Shown here: positions 8,892 to 18,590 of the stretch, one piece after another | Layout: each line of letters opens with the position of its first letter | Position numbering within the stretch: the first letter of the stretch is position 1 | Assembly: GCF_002968285.2 (NCBI RefSeq) | Contig: NZ_CP134400.1 | Location: forward strand, 1,116,001 to 1,180,000 | Source: Mycobacterium sp. ITM-2016-00318 | Lineage (GTDB): Bacteria > Actinomycetota > Actinomycetes > Mycobacteriales > Mycobacteriaceae | Length of the DNA stretch: 64,000 bases | Reading direction: 5' to 3' | Made by a program: the position numbers and the translations under genes | Notes under the pieces: model-generated | What the model saw: only the letters and a program-made list of their open reading frames with translations | What the model was told of the DNA's origin: nothing | Databases searched by the model: none

Positions 8892-10151
8892 TCAGCTGTC
8901 CGCGCCAGGTAGCGCGAACGCGGCGGTGCGGTCGACCGGGCGGGGTTCCTTCGGAAGCCCGAGCAGTCGTTCGCCGATCACATTGCGCTGAATTTGGGAA
9001 CTGCCCGCATAGATCGTTGCCGCGCGCGCGTAAAGCAGCTCGTCGACCCAACAGGCGGCAGAGTTCGGAGTGCCTGCCTCGGGCACCATCAGTGCCTCAC
9101 CGTTGCCCGGACCTTGCGGGCCGAGCACGTCGACCCCGAGTAGTTCGACCGCGAGCTCGGTGTAGCGCCTGAAGTACTCACTCCAGATGACCTTGCCGAT
9201 CGCGGCGTCGGCGCCCGGCTGCCTCCCGTTCAGTTTTGATGTCAAGGCGCGGTAGCCGCGAAAGCGCATGATCGCAACGCGCGAATGACACCACGCCAGC
9301 GCATCGCGGATGCGCGGGTCGGTGTGCGCACCCCGCTCACGCGCGAGTGCGCACAACCGCGCCAGGTCGCGGCCGAAGTCGATGGCCGCAGTGGTGATTT
9401 GAGAACCTCGTTCGAACGCCAGCAAGGTCATCGCCGTCGACCACCCGTCGCCTGGCTGCCCGACGATATTGACCGCAGCCGTGCGCGCATCGGTGAAGAA
9501 GACCTCGCTGAACGAAGCGTGTCCGGCCGCATTGACGATCGGCCGCACCTCGACGCCTGGTTGCTTCATCGGAACCAACAGAAACGACAGACCCTTGTGT
9601 TTGGGCGCGGACGAGTCCGTGCGGGCCAACACGAAGATCCAATTCGCGGTCGGCCCCGCCGACGTCCAGATCTTCTGGCCGTTGATGACCCATTCGTCGC
9701 CATCGAGTAGAGCCCTGGTGTGCACGCTCGCCAGGTCCGAACCCGCTTCGGGCTCTGAAAAGCCTTGGCACCAGCGGTCCTCCCCGCTGAGGATGCGGGG
9801 AAGGAAGTGTCTCTTCTGTTTTTCGGAACCGAGCACGATCAGGGTGTTGCCGAGCAGCTCTATTCCGAGCAGGTCATTCTCTGCGCCCAGCGGCGCGCCC
9901 GCGCGAGCGAATTCCTCGGCCAGAACCACCTGCTCGAGCGCGGACAGCCCCCCACCTCCGTATTGCTTTGGCCAGGACACGGCCACCAGGCCGCAGTCCG
10001 CGAGAGTTCGCCGCCACCGCGTTGTGAACGCCACTCGCTCGTCGGCCGGGAGTGCACCGGCGCCGGACCAGCCTTCCGGTAGATGCTCGGCCAGAAACGC
10101 GCGGATCCTGTCGCGGAATGCCTCGGCTTCGGGCGGATAGTCGACATCCAC
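8892..10151 (-). CDS. fadE17: Acyl-CoA dehydrogenase, FadE17-type
   Basis: This is a 419-residue acyl-CoA dehydrogenase. Seen are [20 protein letters not shown] at the start, [16 protein letters not shown] in the FAD-binding middle domain, [22 protein letters not shown], and the C-terminal [20 protein letters not shown]. The last motif has the layout of the large subunit of paired FadE enzymes. It lies 20 bases downstream of echA13 and directly before fadE18. The predicted role is alpha,beta-dehydrogenation of a CoA-thioester, possibly a sterol- or branched-chain-derived substrate. The substrate is inferred from the Mce3R-regulon context only. Confidence 0.88.
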   Translation of the reverse strand: MDVDYPPEAEAFRDRIRAFLAEHLPEGWSGAGALPADERVAFTTRWRRTLADCGLVAVSWPKQYGGGGLSALEQVVLAEEFARAGAPLGAENDLLGIELLGNTLIVLGSEKQKRHFLPRILSGEDRWCQGFSEPEAGSDLASVHTRALLDGDEWVINGQKIWTSAGPTANWIFVLARTDSSAPKHKGLSFLLVPMKQPGVEVRPIVNAAGHASFSEVFFTDARTAAVNIVGQPGDGWSTAMTLLAFERGSQITTAAIDFGRDLARLCALARERGAHTDPRIRDALAWCHSRVAIMRFRGYRALTSKLNGRQPGADAAIGKVIWSEYFRRYTELAVELLGVDVLGPQGPGNGEALMVPEAGTPNSAACWVDELLYARAATIYAGSSQIQRNVIGERLLGLPKEPRPVDRTAAFALPGADS

Positions 10152-10171
10152 TGCAGTTTCGGCCCTTCCGA

Positions 10172-11146
10172 TCAGGGGTGTTCTCTGGACGCGGGCAAGA
10201 TCTCGGGGGAGAGCCGCCAGTCTTCGAGGCCGTTCTCGACGGTGCCGTACGACAGCGCGCCCCCGGTCACCTCAGCCCAGTGCGCGTGGTTGAGTTGGTG
10301 GATCTTGAAGCACGCATCGAGTGCCGTGGAGAAACCCATCGCGTCGACGGTTTGGTTCACCGATTCCTTGATCAGCAGCGCGGTGATCGTCGGCAGCTTG
10401 GCAATTCGGCGCGCGAACTCGACGGTGCGATCGAACAGTTCATCGTCGGGAAAGACCTTGCTCACCATGCCTAGGGCGTGGGCTTCGTCGGCGTCAAGGG
10501 AATCGCCGGTGAAAAGTAACTCTTTCGCCTTTCGCGGCCCGAATTCCCATGGATGCCCGAAGTACTCGACCCCACACATCCCGAGGCGGGTGCCGACGAC
10601 GTCGGCGAACACCGTGCCTTTGCCAGCAACGATGAGGTCGCAACACCACGCGAGCATCAGCCCCGCCGATAGGACCATCCCGTGCACTTCGGCGACGGTG
10701 ACCTTGCGCAGATTGCGCCACCGCCGGGTGTTCTCGAAGAAGTAGTGCCACTCCTGCCTGTTGCGCGACTCCACTCCGCCCAACGTTCCGCCGTTGCATT
10801 TATAGGTGGCGTGCTGATCCGGACCCGGAGTGCGTTCGCGCACGTCATCGGTTGAGCCGAGATCGTGTCCCGCGGAGAACGACGGGCCCTCGGCACGGAG
10901 TATGACCACCCGGACCGTGTCGTCTGCTTCGGCTAGCTCGAAAGCCGAGCCCAACTCGACAAGCATGCCGCGGTTCTGAGCGTTGCGCTGCTTCGGGCGG
11001 TCGAGCGTGATCAGGGCGATACGTCCCTCGTCGATGACGTCGTACCCAAGGAACTCGAAACGCCGAACATGAGGACTCTCTGTCAGGGGTGCTGAAGGCC
11101 GCACGGACTGTTGGGTGGCGTTGTCCTCGCACAAATCGCCGGTCAT
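10172..11146 (-). CDS. echA13: Enoyl-CoA hydratase/isomerase (crotonase), EchA13-type
   Basis: This 324-residue crotonase-fold enzyme has a ~30-residue N-terminal extension before the core [24 protein letters not shown]. The oxyanion-hole motifs appear as [11 protein letters not shown] and [19 protein letters not shown]. An unusual central insert (about residues 105-135, Gly/Asn/Gln-rich) precedes the second motif. It should hydrate or isomerise the enoyl-CoA made by the adjacent FadE pair. It is the first gene of the leftward operon and shares the 250-base divergent promoter region with melF. Size and order match M. tuberculosis Rv1935c. Confidence 0.88.
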   Translation of the reverse strand: MTGDLCEDNATQQSVRPSAPLTESPHVRRFEFLGYDVIDEGRIALITLDRPKQRNAQNRGMLVELGSAFELAEADDTVRVVILRAEGPSFSAGHDLGSTDDVRERTPGPDQHATYKCNGGTLGGVESRNRQEWHYFFENTRRWRNLRKVTVAEVHGMVLSAGLMLAWCCDLIVAGKGTVFADVVGTRLGMCGVEYFGHPWEFGPRKAKELLFTGDSLDADEAHALGMVSKVFPDDELFDRTVEFARRIAKLPTITALLIKESVNQTVDAMGFSTALDACFKIHQLNHAHWAEVTGGALSYGTVENGLEDWRLSPEILPASREHP

Positions 11147-11265
11147 GGCCGCTCCTTCCTGCGCCGCGGACGCGCTGACCTCAGGAGGTTACGTGCCACG
11201 GCGACTAAATGTCCATAGCCGATACGGCTCCCTGAAAAGAAACCAGCGCTAAAGAGCGAAGAAAA

Positions 11266-11311
11266 CTGGCACTTGCGCCCGCTGATGTATATTGCTAGTA
11301 CTGTGTTGTAC
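11266..11311 (+). promoter_or_regulatory. Candidate melF promoter with operator-like motif
   Basis: In the echA13-melF divergent spacer I see CTGGCA (11266-11271), a 16-base gap and TATATT (11288-11293), a fair sigma-A-like match. The octamer TGATGTAT (11283-11290) overlaps the -10 and is the reverse complement of ATACATCA, which recurs in both copies of the mce3 promoter (20302-20309 and 23813-23820). Two GTAC tetramers at 11298 and 11308 follow. An Mce3R operator is a possible reading, but nothing here proves it. Confidence 0.35.
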
Positions 11312-11396
11312 GTCGCAGTCAGCGATCAGGAAGTGCCTCGCGCTGATTGGTTCCCACGGTTGCGATCGTGTACGGCCATTACAGAGAGGGTTGACG

Positions 11397-12506
11397 ATGG
11401 AGATCGGGATATTTCTGATGCCGGCGCATCCGCCGGAGCGGAGTCTGTTCGACGCGACGCAGTGGGATCTCGACATCATCGAGCTGGCCGACCAGCTGGG
11501 GTATGTGGAGGCCTGGGTAGGGGAGCACTTCACCGTGCCGTGGGAGCCGATCTGCGCGCCCGACCTGCTCTTGGCCCAAGCGCTGTTGCGTACGAAGTCG
11601 ATCAAGCTCGCCCCCGGTGCACACCTCCTGCCGTACCACCACCCGGTCGAACTCGCCCATCGCGTGGCCTATTTCGACCACCTCGCCCAGGGCCGATTCA
11701 TGCTGGGGGTCGGCGCCAGTGGTATCCCGGGCGACTGGGCACTGTTCGACGTGGACGGGCAAAACGGTGAGCACCGCGAGATGACCCGCGAAGCGCTCGA
11801 GGTCATGCTTCGCGTCTGGACCGAAGACGGTCCGTGGGAACATCGCGGAAAGTACTGGAACGCCAACGGTATTGCGCCGATGTTCGACGGATTGATGAGG
11901 CGGCACATCAAGCCCTTCCAGAAGCCGCACCCACCAATCGGCGTCACCGGGTTCAGTGCGGGCTCCGAAACACTCAAGCTTGCAGGCGAGCGGGGCTACC
12001 TGCCGATGAGTCTCGATCTCAACACCGAGTACGTCGCCAGCCACTGGGATGCCGTGCTAGAGGGCGCCGCGCGAAGCGGACGCACGCCCGACAGGCGCGA
12101 TTGGCGACTGGTGCGTGAGGTCATGGTGGCCGAAACCGACGAGCAGGCATTCCGTTACGCCGTTGACGGCATGATGGGCCGAAACATGCGTGAGTACGTG
12201 CTGCCCACGTTCAAGATGTTCGGCATGACGAAGTTCTACAAGCACAATCCCCTCGTCCCCGACGACGACGTCACGCCCGAATATCTTGCCGAGAACACCT
12301 TCGTGGTCGGGTCCGTGGAAACGGTGGTGGACAAACTGGAGGCCACCTATGACCAGGTCGGCGGATTCGGCCACCTGCTGGTATTGGGATTCGACTACAG
12401 CGAGAACCCCGGCCCGTGGAAGGAGTCCATGCGACTGCTGGCGGAGGAGGTCATGCCGAGGCTCAACGCGCGCATCGCGAATAAGCCCATGGCCGCGATC
12501 GTCTAG
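11397..12506 (+). CDS. melF: LLM-class flavin-dependent monooxygenase (MelF)
   Basis: This 369-residue TIM-barrel enzyme belongs to the bacterial luciferase-like family. It begins MEIGIFLMPAHPPERS and has the LLM features YVEAWVGEHF, ILGVGASG-like RFMLGVGASGIPGDW, and FSAGSETLKLAGERGYLPMS. The ATG at 11397 follows AGAGAGGG by 6 bases and gives a family-typical N-terminus. The open frame upstream of it is not likely coding. It is the first gene of the mel2 operon. MelF (Rv1936) in M. tuberculosis and M. marinum is linked to resistance to oxidative stress. It probably uses reduced flavin from MelI or MelG to oxygenate an unknown lipid or aldehyde. Confidence 0.9.
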   Translation: MEIGIFLMPAHPPERSLFDATQWDLDIIELADQLGYVEAWVGEHFTVPWEPICAPDLLLAQALLRTKSIKLAPGAHLLPYHHPVELAHRVAYFDHLAQGRFMLGVGASGIPGDWALFDVDGQNGEHREMTREALEVMLRVWTEDGPWEHRGKYWNANGIAPMFDGLMRRHIKPFQKPHPPIGVTGFSAGSETLKLAGERGYLPMSLDLNTEYVASHWDAVLEGAARSGRTPDRRDWRLVREVMVAETDEQAFRYAVDGMMGRNMREYVLPTFKMFGMTKFYKHNPLVPDDDVTPEYLAENTFVVGSVETVVDKLEATYDQVGGFGHLLVLGFDYSENPGPWKESMRLLAEEVMPRLNARIANKPMAAIV

Positions 12507-12532
12507 TCGGCGCACCGGAAAGGGACCACGCT

Positions 12533-15073
12533 GTGGAGACTCGTCAGGTCAGCGTTCGATATTCGGACGGGACACAGAAGGCGATGACGGTGCGGCCAGA
12601 TCAATCGATCCTGGAGGCTGCGGAGGAACACGGCGTCGCCATCGTCAACGAATGTCAGAGCGGCATCTGCGGGACGTGTGTGGCCACGTGCGCGTTAGGC
12701 GACTACGAAATGGGTCGCACCGAAGGTCTGTCCGATGTGGAGCGGGAATCGCGAAAGATTCTGACGTGTCAAACCTTTCCGACGTCGGATTGCCGAATCG
12801 AGGTCCAGTATCCGGTCGACGACAACGCGGCACTGTTGGTAACCGGAGGCGGAGTGGTTACTGGGGTGCAGCGGATATCGGCGACGACCGCCATCCTCTC
12901 GGTGTCGGCGCAGGATATGCCGACCCTGACGTACAAGGCGGGGCAGTTCGCCCAGGTGCAGGTACCCGGCACCGATTCATGGCGGAACTACTCCTACGCG
13001 CATCCCGCCGACGGCCGCAATGAACTCGAATTCATCGTGCGCCTGCTGCCGGATGGTGTGATGTCGGATTACCTGCGCAATCGCGCAAAACCCGGCGATC
13101 GCATCGCGTTGCGGTGTAGCAAGGGCAACTTCTTCCTGCGTCCGATCGTGCGTCCGGTGATCCTGATGGCAGGCGGCACCGGATTGTCGGCGATTCTTGC
13201 AATGGCCGAGAGCCTGAGCCCTGACATCGCGCAACCGGTCCGCCTGCTCTACGGAGTCACCACGGCCGCCGACCTTTGCAAGCTCGACGAGCTGGAGGCG
13301 GTAAAGCGATGGGTGCCTGGTCTGGACGTGCAGGTCATCGTCGCGCGCCCGGATGCGAGCTGGGACGGAAAGGTGGGAGTCGTCACCGACCTGCTCGATG
13401 AAGGAATGCTCTCGGCTGGTGATGCCGATGTCTACCTGTGCGGTCCGGCGGCCATGGTCGAAGCCACGCGAACCTGGTTGGACAACAACGATTTCCACCG
13501 TGTCGGTTTGTACTACGAGAAGTTCGTCCCAAGTGGGGCTGCGCGCAGGCGAACACCGCAGCGGGTGGACTATGCCGACCTCGACATGGCCGATATCCGC
13601 AGGCGTGGCCGCGGGACCGCGGTGGTGATCGGAGGCAGCATCGCGGGTATCGCGGCGGCCAAGGTACTCCTCGAGACGTTCGACCGGGTCGTCGTGCTGG
13701 AGAAGGACGGACCCCACCGCCGTCGGGAAGGCAGACCCGGCGCTGCACAGGGTTGGCACCTCCACCATCTGCTCACCGCTGGACAGATCGAATTAGAACG
13801 TATCTTTCCCGGGATCGTCGACGACATGGTTCGCGAGGGCGCGTTCAAGGTCGACATGGCAGCGCAATACCGGATCCGCCTTGGTGGTACGTGGAAGAAG
13901 CCAGGTACCAGTGACATACAGATCGTCTGCGCTGGACGTCCGCTGCTCGAATGGTGTGTCCGCCGACGCCTCGACGGCGAACAACGGATCAGCTTCCGCT
14001 ACGAGTCGGAGGTGGCCGATCTGGTCTTCGAGCGCGGCGGCGAAACCGCCGTCGGCGTGGCCGTAGCACGTGATGGCGACGGGATCGAAGTGGTACCGGC
14101 CGAATTCGTCGTCGACGCCTCGGGAAAGAACACCCCGGTACCGCAAATCCTGGACCGCATCGGCATCGGAGCGCCCGAGGTCGAGCAGGACATCATCAAT
14201 TGCTTCTATTCCACAATGCATCACCATGTTCCGCCCGAGCGACAGTGGCAGGACAAAGTGATGGTGATCTGCTACGCGTATCGGCCATACGAGGACACCT
14301 ACGCCGCGCAGTACTACACCGACAATTCACGGACAATCCTGTCCACCTCGCTGGTCGCCTACAACTGTTATTCGCCCCCTCGCACTGCGCGGGAGTTCCG
14401 GGAATTCGCCGACCGCATGCCGTCCCCCGTTGTCGGCGAGAACATCGACGGCCTTGAGCCTGCGTCGCCGATCTACAACTTCCGCTACCCCAACATGCTC
14501 CGGCTGCGTTACGAGAAGAAGCGCAATCTTCCCCGGGCACTTCTGGCGGTGGGAGACGCATACACCAGCGCCGATCCCGTTTCCGGGCTGGGTATGACAC
14601 TGGCACTGAAGGAAGTGCGCGAGATGCAGTTGCTGCTCGCGAAATACGGCGCGGGACAACCAGACTTGCCACGCCGTTACTACCGGTCAATCAGCAAGAT
14701 GGCGGACACGGCCTGGTTCGTGATTCGCGAGCAGAACCTGCGCTTCGGGTGGATCAAGGATGTGGACAAGAAGCGTCCGTTCTATTTCCGCGCCCTGACC
14801 TGGTACATGGATCGCGTCATCGAACTCGTCCACGACGACCTCGACACCTATCGCGACTTCCTGGCGGTCGTTCATCTCGTCAAACCGCCGTCAGCGCTGA
14901 TGAGGCCGAGCGTGGTCGCGCGCGTGCTCGGCAAGTGGGCGCGAACAACACTGTCCGGACAGAAGACACTCATTGCGAAGAACTACGAGAACCGCACCGT
15001 GCCGTCGAGGGAAATCCCTGACCGACTCGAGGAGATCGTCGACGACGAGGTGACGGCGAGCCGCATAGCCTGA
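12533..15073 (+). CDS. melG: Ferredoxin/reductase-FAD oxidoreductase fusion (MelG)
   Basis: This 846-residue protein joins three units. Residues 1-90 are a 2Fe-2S ferredoxin with C41, C46, C49 and C79. Residues about 95-340 are a ferredoxin-NAD(P) reductase module with the FAD motif RNYSYAHP and nucleotide motif GGTGLSAIL. From about 360 a second flavoprotein begins with VVIGGSIAGIAAAKVL and later has GDAYTSADPVSGLGMTL, the FAD-closing motif of group A-type monooxygenases or geranylgeranyl-reductase-like enzymes. Electrons from NAD(P)H could reach the second flavin within one chain. GTG at 12533 follows GGAAAGGGA. It is the second gene of mel2 and matches Rv1937 in architecture. Confidence 0.88.
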   Translation: METRQVSVRYSDGTQKAMTVRPDQSILEAAEEHGVAIVNECQSGICGTCVATCALGDYEMGRTEGLSDVERESRKILTCQTFPTSDCRIEVQYPVDDNAALLVTGGGVVTGVQRISATTAILSVSAQDMPTLTYKAGQFAQVQVPGTDSWRNYSYAHPADGRNELEFIVRLLPDGVMSDYLRNRAKPGDRIALRCSKGNFFLRPIVRPVILMAGGTGLSAILAMAESLSPDIAQPVRLLYGVTTAADLCKLDELEAVKRWVPGLDVQVIVARPDASWDGKVGVVTDLLDEGMLSAGDADVYLCGPAAMVEATRTWLDNNDFHRVGLYYEKFVPSGAARRRTPQRVDYADLDMADIRRRGRGTAVVIGGSIAGIAAAKVLLETFDRVVVLEKDGPHRRREGRPGAAQGWHLHHLLTAGQIELERIFPGIVDDMVREGAFKVDMAAQYRIRLGGTWKKPGTSDIQIVCAGRPLLEWCVRRRLDGEQRISFRYESEVADLVFERGGETAVGVAVARDGDGIEVVPAEFVVDASGKNTPVPQILDRIGIGAPEVEQDIINCFYSTMHHHVPPERQWQDKVMVICYAYRPYEDTYAAQYYTDNSRTILSTSLVAYNCYSPPRTAREFREFADRMPSPVVGENIDGLEPASPIYNFRYPNMLRLRYEKKRNLPRALLAVGDAYTSADPVSGLGMTLALKEVREMQLLLAKYGAGQPDLPRRYYRSISKMADTAWFVIREQNLRFGWIKDVDKKRPFYFRALTWYMDRVIELVHDDLDTYRDFLAVVHLVKPPSALMRPSVVARVLGKWARTTLSGQKTLIAKNYENRTVPSREIPDRLEEIVDDEVTASRIA

Positions 15074-15093
15074 GACTGGAAGGAATCAACCAG

Positions 15094-16149
15094 ATGTCGC
15101 AGATTCACCGCATGCTCCACTGCCGTGGTACCAGGATCCACGCGGTGGAGGAGGGCGAGGGGCCTCTTGTCGTTCTGTTGCATGGCTTCCCGGAATCCTG
15201 GTATTCGTGGCGACACCAGCTGCCCGTGCTCGCCGCAGCGGGCTACCGCGCCGTGGCGATCGACCAGCGTGGATACGGACGCTCGTCGAAGTATCGTGTC
15301 CAGTCGGCCTATCGCATCAAAGAACTGATCGGAGATGTCCTCGGTGTGATCGACGCCTACGGCGAGGACAAGGCTATCGTCGTCGGTCACGATTGGGGCG
15401 CGCCCGTCGCCTGGACATTCGCCTGGTTGCATCCGGAGCGATGTGCGGGCGTTGCGGGTATCAGTGTTCCGTTCGCCGGTCGTGGCGTGATAGGCCTGCC
15501 GGGCAGCCCGTTCGGCGAGCGACGTCCGAACGACTACCACCGCGAGCTCGCCGGCGACGACAAGGTCTGGTACCAGGACTACTTCTCCGCCCAGGACGGC
15601 ATCATCGCCGAGATCGAGGAGGACGTGCGCGGCTGGTTGCTCGGCCTGACGTACACGGTGTCCGGGGAGGGGATGATCGCGGCCACCCAGGCCGCCGTCG
15701 CCGCCGGAGTCGACCTGGAGTCGATGGATCCGATCGACGTGATCCGGGCGGGCCCATTGTGCATGCCCGTCGGGGCACGGTTGAAGGACGCCTTCATCTA
15801 TCCCGAGCGCGCGCCCGACTGGTTCACCGATGCCGATGTCGACTTCTACACAGCGGAATTCGAGCGCTCCGGATTCGGTGGGCCGCTGAGCTTCTATCAC
15901 AATCTCGACAACGACTGGCATGACCTGGCCGATCAAGAGGGTAAGCCGCTGACACCGCCCGCCGTGTTCATCGGGGGCCAGTACGACGTCGGCACCGCGT
16001 GGGGTGTCGAGGCGATCGAGCGCGCACACGAGGTGATGCCGAACTACTGCGGTACGCACATGATCGCCGATGTCGGACACTGGATTCAGCAGGAAGAGCC
16101 CAAGGAGACCAACCGGTTGCTCCTCGACTTCCTTCGCGGACTTCAGTAG
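15094..16149 (+). CDS. melH: Epoxide hydrolase, alpha/beta fold (MelH/EphB)
   Basis: This 351-residue alpha/beta hydrolase has the epoxide-hydrolase signature. The oxyanion motif is HGFPES, the nucleophile D100 lies in VVGHDWGAPVAW, the probable acid is D298 in GGQYDVG, and the catalytic H329 lies in DVGHWIQQEEP. These positions sit four residues before those of M. tuberculosis EphB (Rv1938), the MelH orthologue. It should open an epoxide to a diol, perhaps one made by MelF or MelG. It starts 20 bases after melG and ends 2 bases before melI, inside the operon. Confidence 0.93.
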   Translation: MSQIHRMLHCRGTRIHAVEEGEGPLVVLLHGFPESWYSWRHQLPVLAAAGYRAVAIDQRGYGRSSKYRVQSAYRIKELIGDVLGVIDAYGEDKAIVVGHDWGAPVAWTFAWLHPERCAGVAGISVPFAGRGVIGLPGSPFGERRPNDYHRELAGDDKVWYQDYFSAQDGIIAEIEEDVRGWLLGLTYTVSGEGMIAATQAAVAAGVDLESMDPIDVIRAGPLCMPVGARLKDAFIYPERAPDWFTDADVDFYTAEFERSGFGGPLSFYHNLDNDWHDLADQEGKPLTPPAVFIGGQYDVGTAWGVEAIERAHEVMPNYCGTHMIADVGHWIQQEEPKETNRLLLDFLRGLQ

Positions 16150-16151
16150 AG

Positions 16152-16682
16152 ATGCGGGCTGACATGGTGCAGATGGCTTCCCCTCGGGTCGACGAGGACG
16201 AGCTGCGACGGGTGTTCGGCTGCTTCCCGTCCGGCGTGATCGCCGTCTGCGCCGTCGTCGACGGCGAACCGGTCGGGATGGCGGCGAGTTCGTTCACCCC
16301 CGTTTCGGTGCTTCCGGCACTGGTCTCCATCTGCGTCCAGAACACCTCTACCACTTGGCCGCGACTGCGGGGGCGGCCGAGGCTGGGCGTCAGCGTGCTT
16401 GCCGACTGTCACGATGACGCATGTCTTGGCCTTTCGCGCAAGACGGGTAACCGGTTCGCCGGGGTGTCGTGGACGGAACAGCAAGGCGGGGCAGTGTTGG
16501 TCGACGACGCCAGCGCTTGGTTTGACTGCACACTGCACTCAGAGGTGAGCGCGGGCGACCACACCATCGTTCTGCTCGAAATCTGCCGCCTGGGTGGTGA
16601 TCCCGACACCCCACCGCTGGTTTTCCACGGCAGTCGGTTCCGTCGACTCGCCGGCGTATGCGTGCCAGGAGAGCGTCGATGA
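16152..16682 (+). CDS. melI: Flavin reductase-domain protein (MelI)
   Basis: This 176-residue split-barrel FMN-binding protein has RRVFGCFPSGVIAVCAVVDG, GMAASSFTPVSVLPALVSICVQ and the RFAGVSW motif of NAD(P)H:flavin oxidoreductases that feed two-component monooxygenases. The ATG at 16152 lies 2 bases after the melH stop, and an ATG at 16164 is possible. The stop overlaps the melJ start (ATGA), implying coupled translation. The likely role is to supply reduced flavin to MelF. It corresponds to Rv1939. Confidence 0.87.
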   Translation: MRADMVQMASPRVDEDELRRVFGCFPSGVIAVCAVVDGEPVGMAASSFTPVSVLPALVSICVQNTSTTWPRLRGRPRLGVSVLADCHDDACLGLSRKTGNRFAGVSWTEQQGGAVLVDDASAWFDCTLHSEVSAGDHTIVLLEICRLGGDPDTPPLVFHGSRFRRLAGVCVPGERR

Positions 16683-17773
16683 GAACAACCGACATCCGTG
16701 TACGACGGGCGATTGCGGCGGTGACGGCGGGGCGTCCCGTTGTGGTCACCGACGACACCTCGGACGACAACGACGGACATCTAGTTTTCGCGGCTGAAGC
16801 CGCAACGCCGAAGCTGCTCGCGTTCACCGTTCGGCACACCTCGGGATATGTGCGTGTCGCGTTGCCCGGCAGCGAATGCGAACGCTTGAACCTCCCGCCA
16901 GTGAGTCACGCGCGCGCGGACTACCGCGTCTCGGTCGACTGGCGTGGGGTGGGGACGGGTATCTCGGCAACCGATCGCGCGTTGACCATCGCGCGACTTG
17001 TGGCACCGGGGTCTGAAGCCTCGCACTTCCGGCGGCCGGGTCACGTCGTGCCGCAACAGGCTGCCGACCAGGGCGTGCTGGAGCGCTCGGGAGTCGCCGA
17101 GGCGGCCGTCGACCTTGCCCGCCTCGGTGGGCGGCGGGCGGCAGCCGGACTCTGCGAGATCGTCTCCCGAAAGAATCGTTCGGCAATGGCGCATGGAGCG
17201 GAGTTGCTTGATTTCGCCGATGAATACGGATTGCAGGTCGTGACCATCGCAGAACTCGCGGCCTATCGGCGGCGCACCGAGCCGCAGGTCATCCGGGTGG
17301 CGGAGACCGTCATGCCGATCAGGGGCGGGAACGCACGTGTCATCGGATACCGCGGGCTGACCGACAACGCCGAGCATCTGGCGGTGATCGTCGGCGCCGC
17401 AGGCGCGGATATGCCGGTGTTACTGCACGTACACCTCGAGTGCCTCACCGGCGACGTGTTCGGTGGACTGGCGTGTCGGTGCGGCAGGGAACTCGACAGT
17501 GCGCTTGCGCTGATGGCGGCACAAGGTGGCGGCGTGATCGTCTACCTGCGTCCCAGCGGGCCGCTGCGCGGCTGCGGCCTGGAGACTGGCGCGCAGAGCG
17601 CGAGTCCCGATCACGGGCCGGAAACCGTCGCATGGATCCTGCGTGACCTCGGGGTGAGCCCGGTCAGCCTCTCCGACGACACCTCGGACCTCGGTCTGGT
17701 GATGTTCGGCGCGATACTCGACCCGAACTGGCGCATGGAGCAGCGAGAGACGGCATTCGCATCTGCGGTGTAA
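16679..17773 (+). CDS. melJ: RibBA-like protein with altered active sites (MelJ/RibA1)
   Basis: This 364-residue protein aligns with bifunctional DHBP synthase/GTP cyclohydrolase II. The N-terminal half keeps RPGHVVP and EAAVDLARL but carries TSDDNDGHLV where RibB has an acidic metal-binding EDRENEGDLI. It also has SGVAEA where RibB has PGHTEA, so the metal-binding histidine is lost. The C-terminal half keeps the zinc cysteines (ECLTGDVF and CRCG), but the loop RGHEGRGIGL is replaced by RPSGPLRGCGL and the end is short. Riboflavin synthesis activity is therefore doubtful. It sits between flavin reductase and SDR genes and matches Rv1940. It may bind or modify a flavin or nucleotide for the operon. 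Confidence 0.85.
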   Translation: MRTTDIRVRRAIAAVTAGRPVVVTDDTSDDNDGHLVFAAEAATPKLLAFTVRHTSGYVRVALPGSECERLNLPPVSHARADYRVSVDWRGVGTGISATDRALTIARLVAPGSEASHFRRPGHVVPQQAADQGVLERSGVAEAAVDLARLGGRRAAAGLCEIVSRKNRSAMAHGAELLDFADEYGLQVVTIAELAAYRRRTEPQVIRVAETVMPIRGGNARVIGYRGLTDNAEHLAVIVGAAGADMPVLLHVHLECLTGDVFGGLACRCGRELDSALALMAAQGGGVIVYLRPSGPLRGCGLETGAQSASPDHGPETVAWILRDLGVSPVSLSDDTSDLGLVMFGAILDPNWRMEQRETAFASAV

Positions 17774-17819
17774 GGCGTTGTGGCGCAAACCATTCACAAA
17801 GACGAAGGGGAGGCGGCTC

Positions 17820-18590
17820 GTGACGCACCCAGACCTGGACGGTAAGGCTGCCATCGTTACAGGCGCCGGGGCGGGCATCGGCCTTGCGATTGCACAGCGA
17901 TTGGCCGCCGAGGGCGCCAAGGTGCTCTGCGCGGACATTGACGGCGCGGCCGCCGACGCTGCTGCGGCAGCGATCGGTGCCGGCGCTGTCAGTCACCGGG
18001 CGGACGTCAGCGACGAAGGACAGGTGATCGCCATGGTCGACGCTTGCGTTGGTGCCTTCGGCGGTGTCGACAAGCTCGTCGCGAATGCGGGCGTCGTGCA
18101 CTTCGCGTCCATCACCGAGACGACCGTAGAAGACTTCGACCGGGTGGTCGCGATCAACCTGCGCGGTGCGTGGCTGTGCACCAAGCATGTGGCGCCGAAG
18201 ATGGTCGAGCGCGGCGGCGGGGCCATCGTCAACATGTCCTCACTTGCGGGTCATGTGGCGGCGGCGGGCACGGTCGCCTACGGGACGTCGAAGGCGGGGA
18301 TCATCCACCTGAGCCGTGTCACCGCCGCCGAATTCCGTTCCGCCAACATTCGTTGCAACGCACTACTGCCCGCGTTCGTCGAGACACCGATGCAGCAGGC
18401 CGCGATCACGATGTTCGACGGTGTACTGGGCGAGGGAGGCGGCCGCACGATGGTCGACCGACTTCAGGGTCGGATGGCGGATCCTGCCGAGATGGCGGCC
18501 GTTGCGGCTTTCCTGCTGTCGGACGACGCCTCAATGGTGACCGGCACCACGCAGTTCGCCGACGGCGGGACCGTCTGTGCGCTGTGGTGA
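17820..18590 (+). CDS. melK: Short-chain dehydrogenase/reductase (MelK)
   Basis: This 256-residue classical SDR has TGAGAGIG for NAD(P) binding (residues about 13-20), ADID after beta-2 suggesting NAD(H) preference, NAGVV, and the catalytic S-Y-K set in NMSSLAG and AYGTSKAG. The GTG at 17820 follows GGGGAGG by 5 bases, whereas the longer upstream frame lacks a ribosome site. It ends the mel2 operon and its last 60 bases overlap the end of the convergent mce3R gene. The substrate is unknown. It may oxidise the diol or alcohol produced by MelH. Confidence 0.9.
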   Translation: MTHPDLDGKAAIVTGAGAGIGLAIAQRLAAEGAKVLCADIDGAAADAAAAAIGAGAVSHRADVSDEGQVIAMVDACVGAFGGVDKLVANAGVVHFASITETTVEDFDRVVAINLRGAWLCTKHVAPKMVERGGGAIVNMSSLAGHVAAAGTVAYGTSKAGIIHLSRVTAAEFRSANIRCNALLPAFVETPMQQAAITMFDGVLGEGGGRTMVDRLQGRMADPAEMAAVAAFLLSDDASMVTGTTQFADGGTVCALW

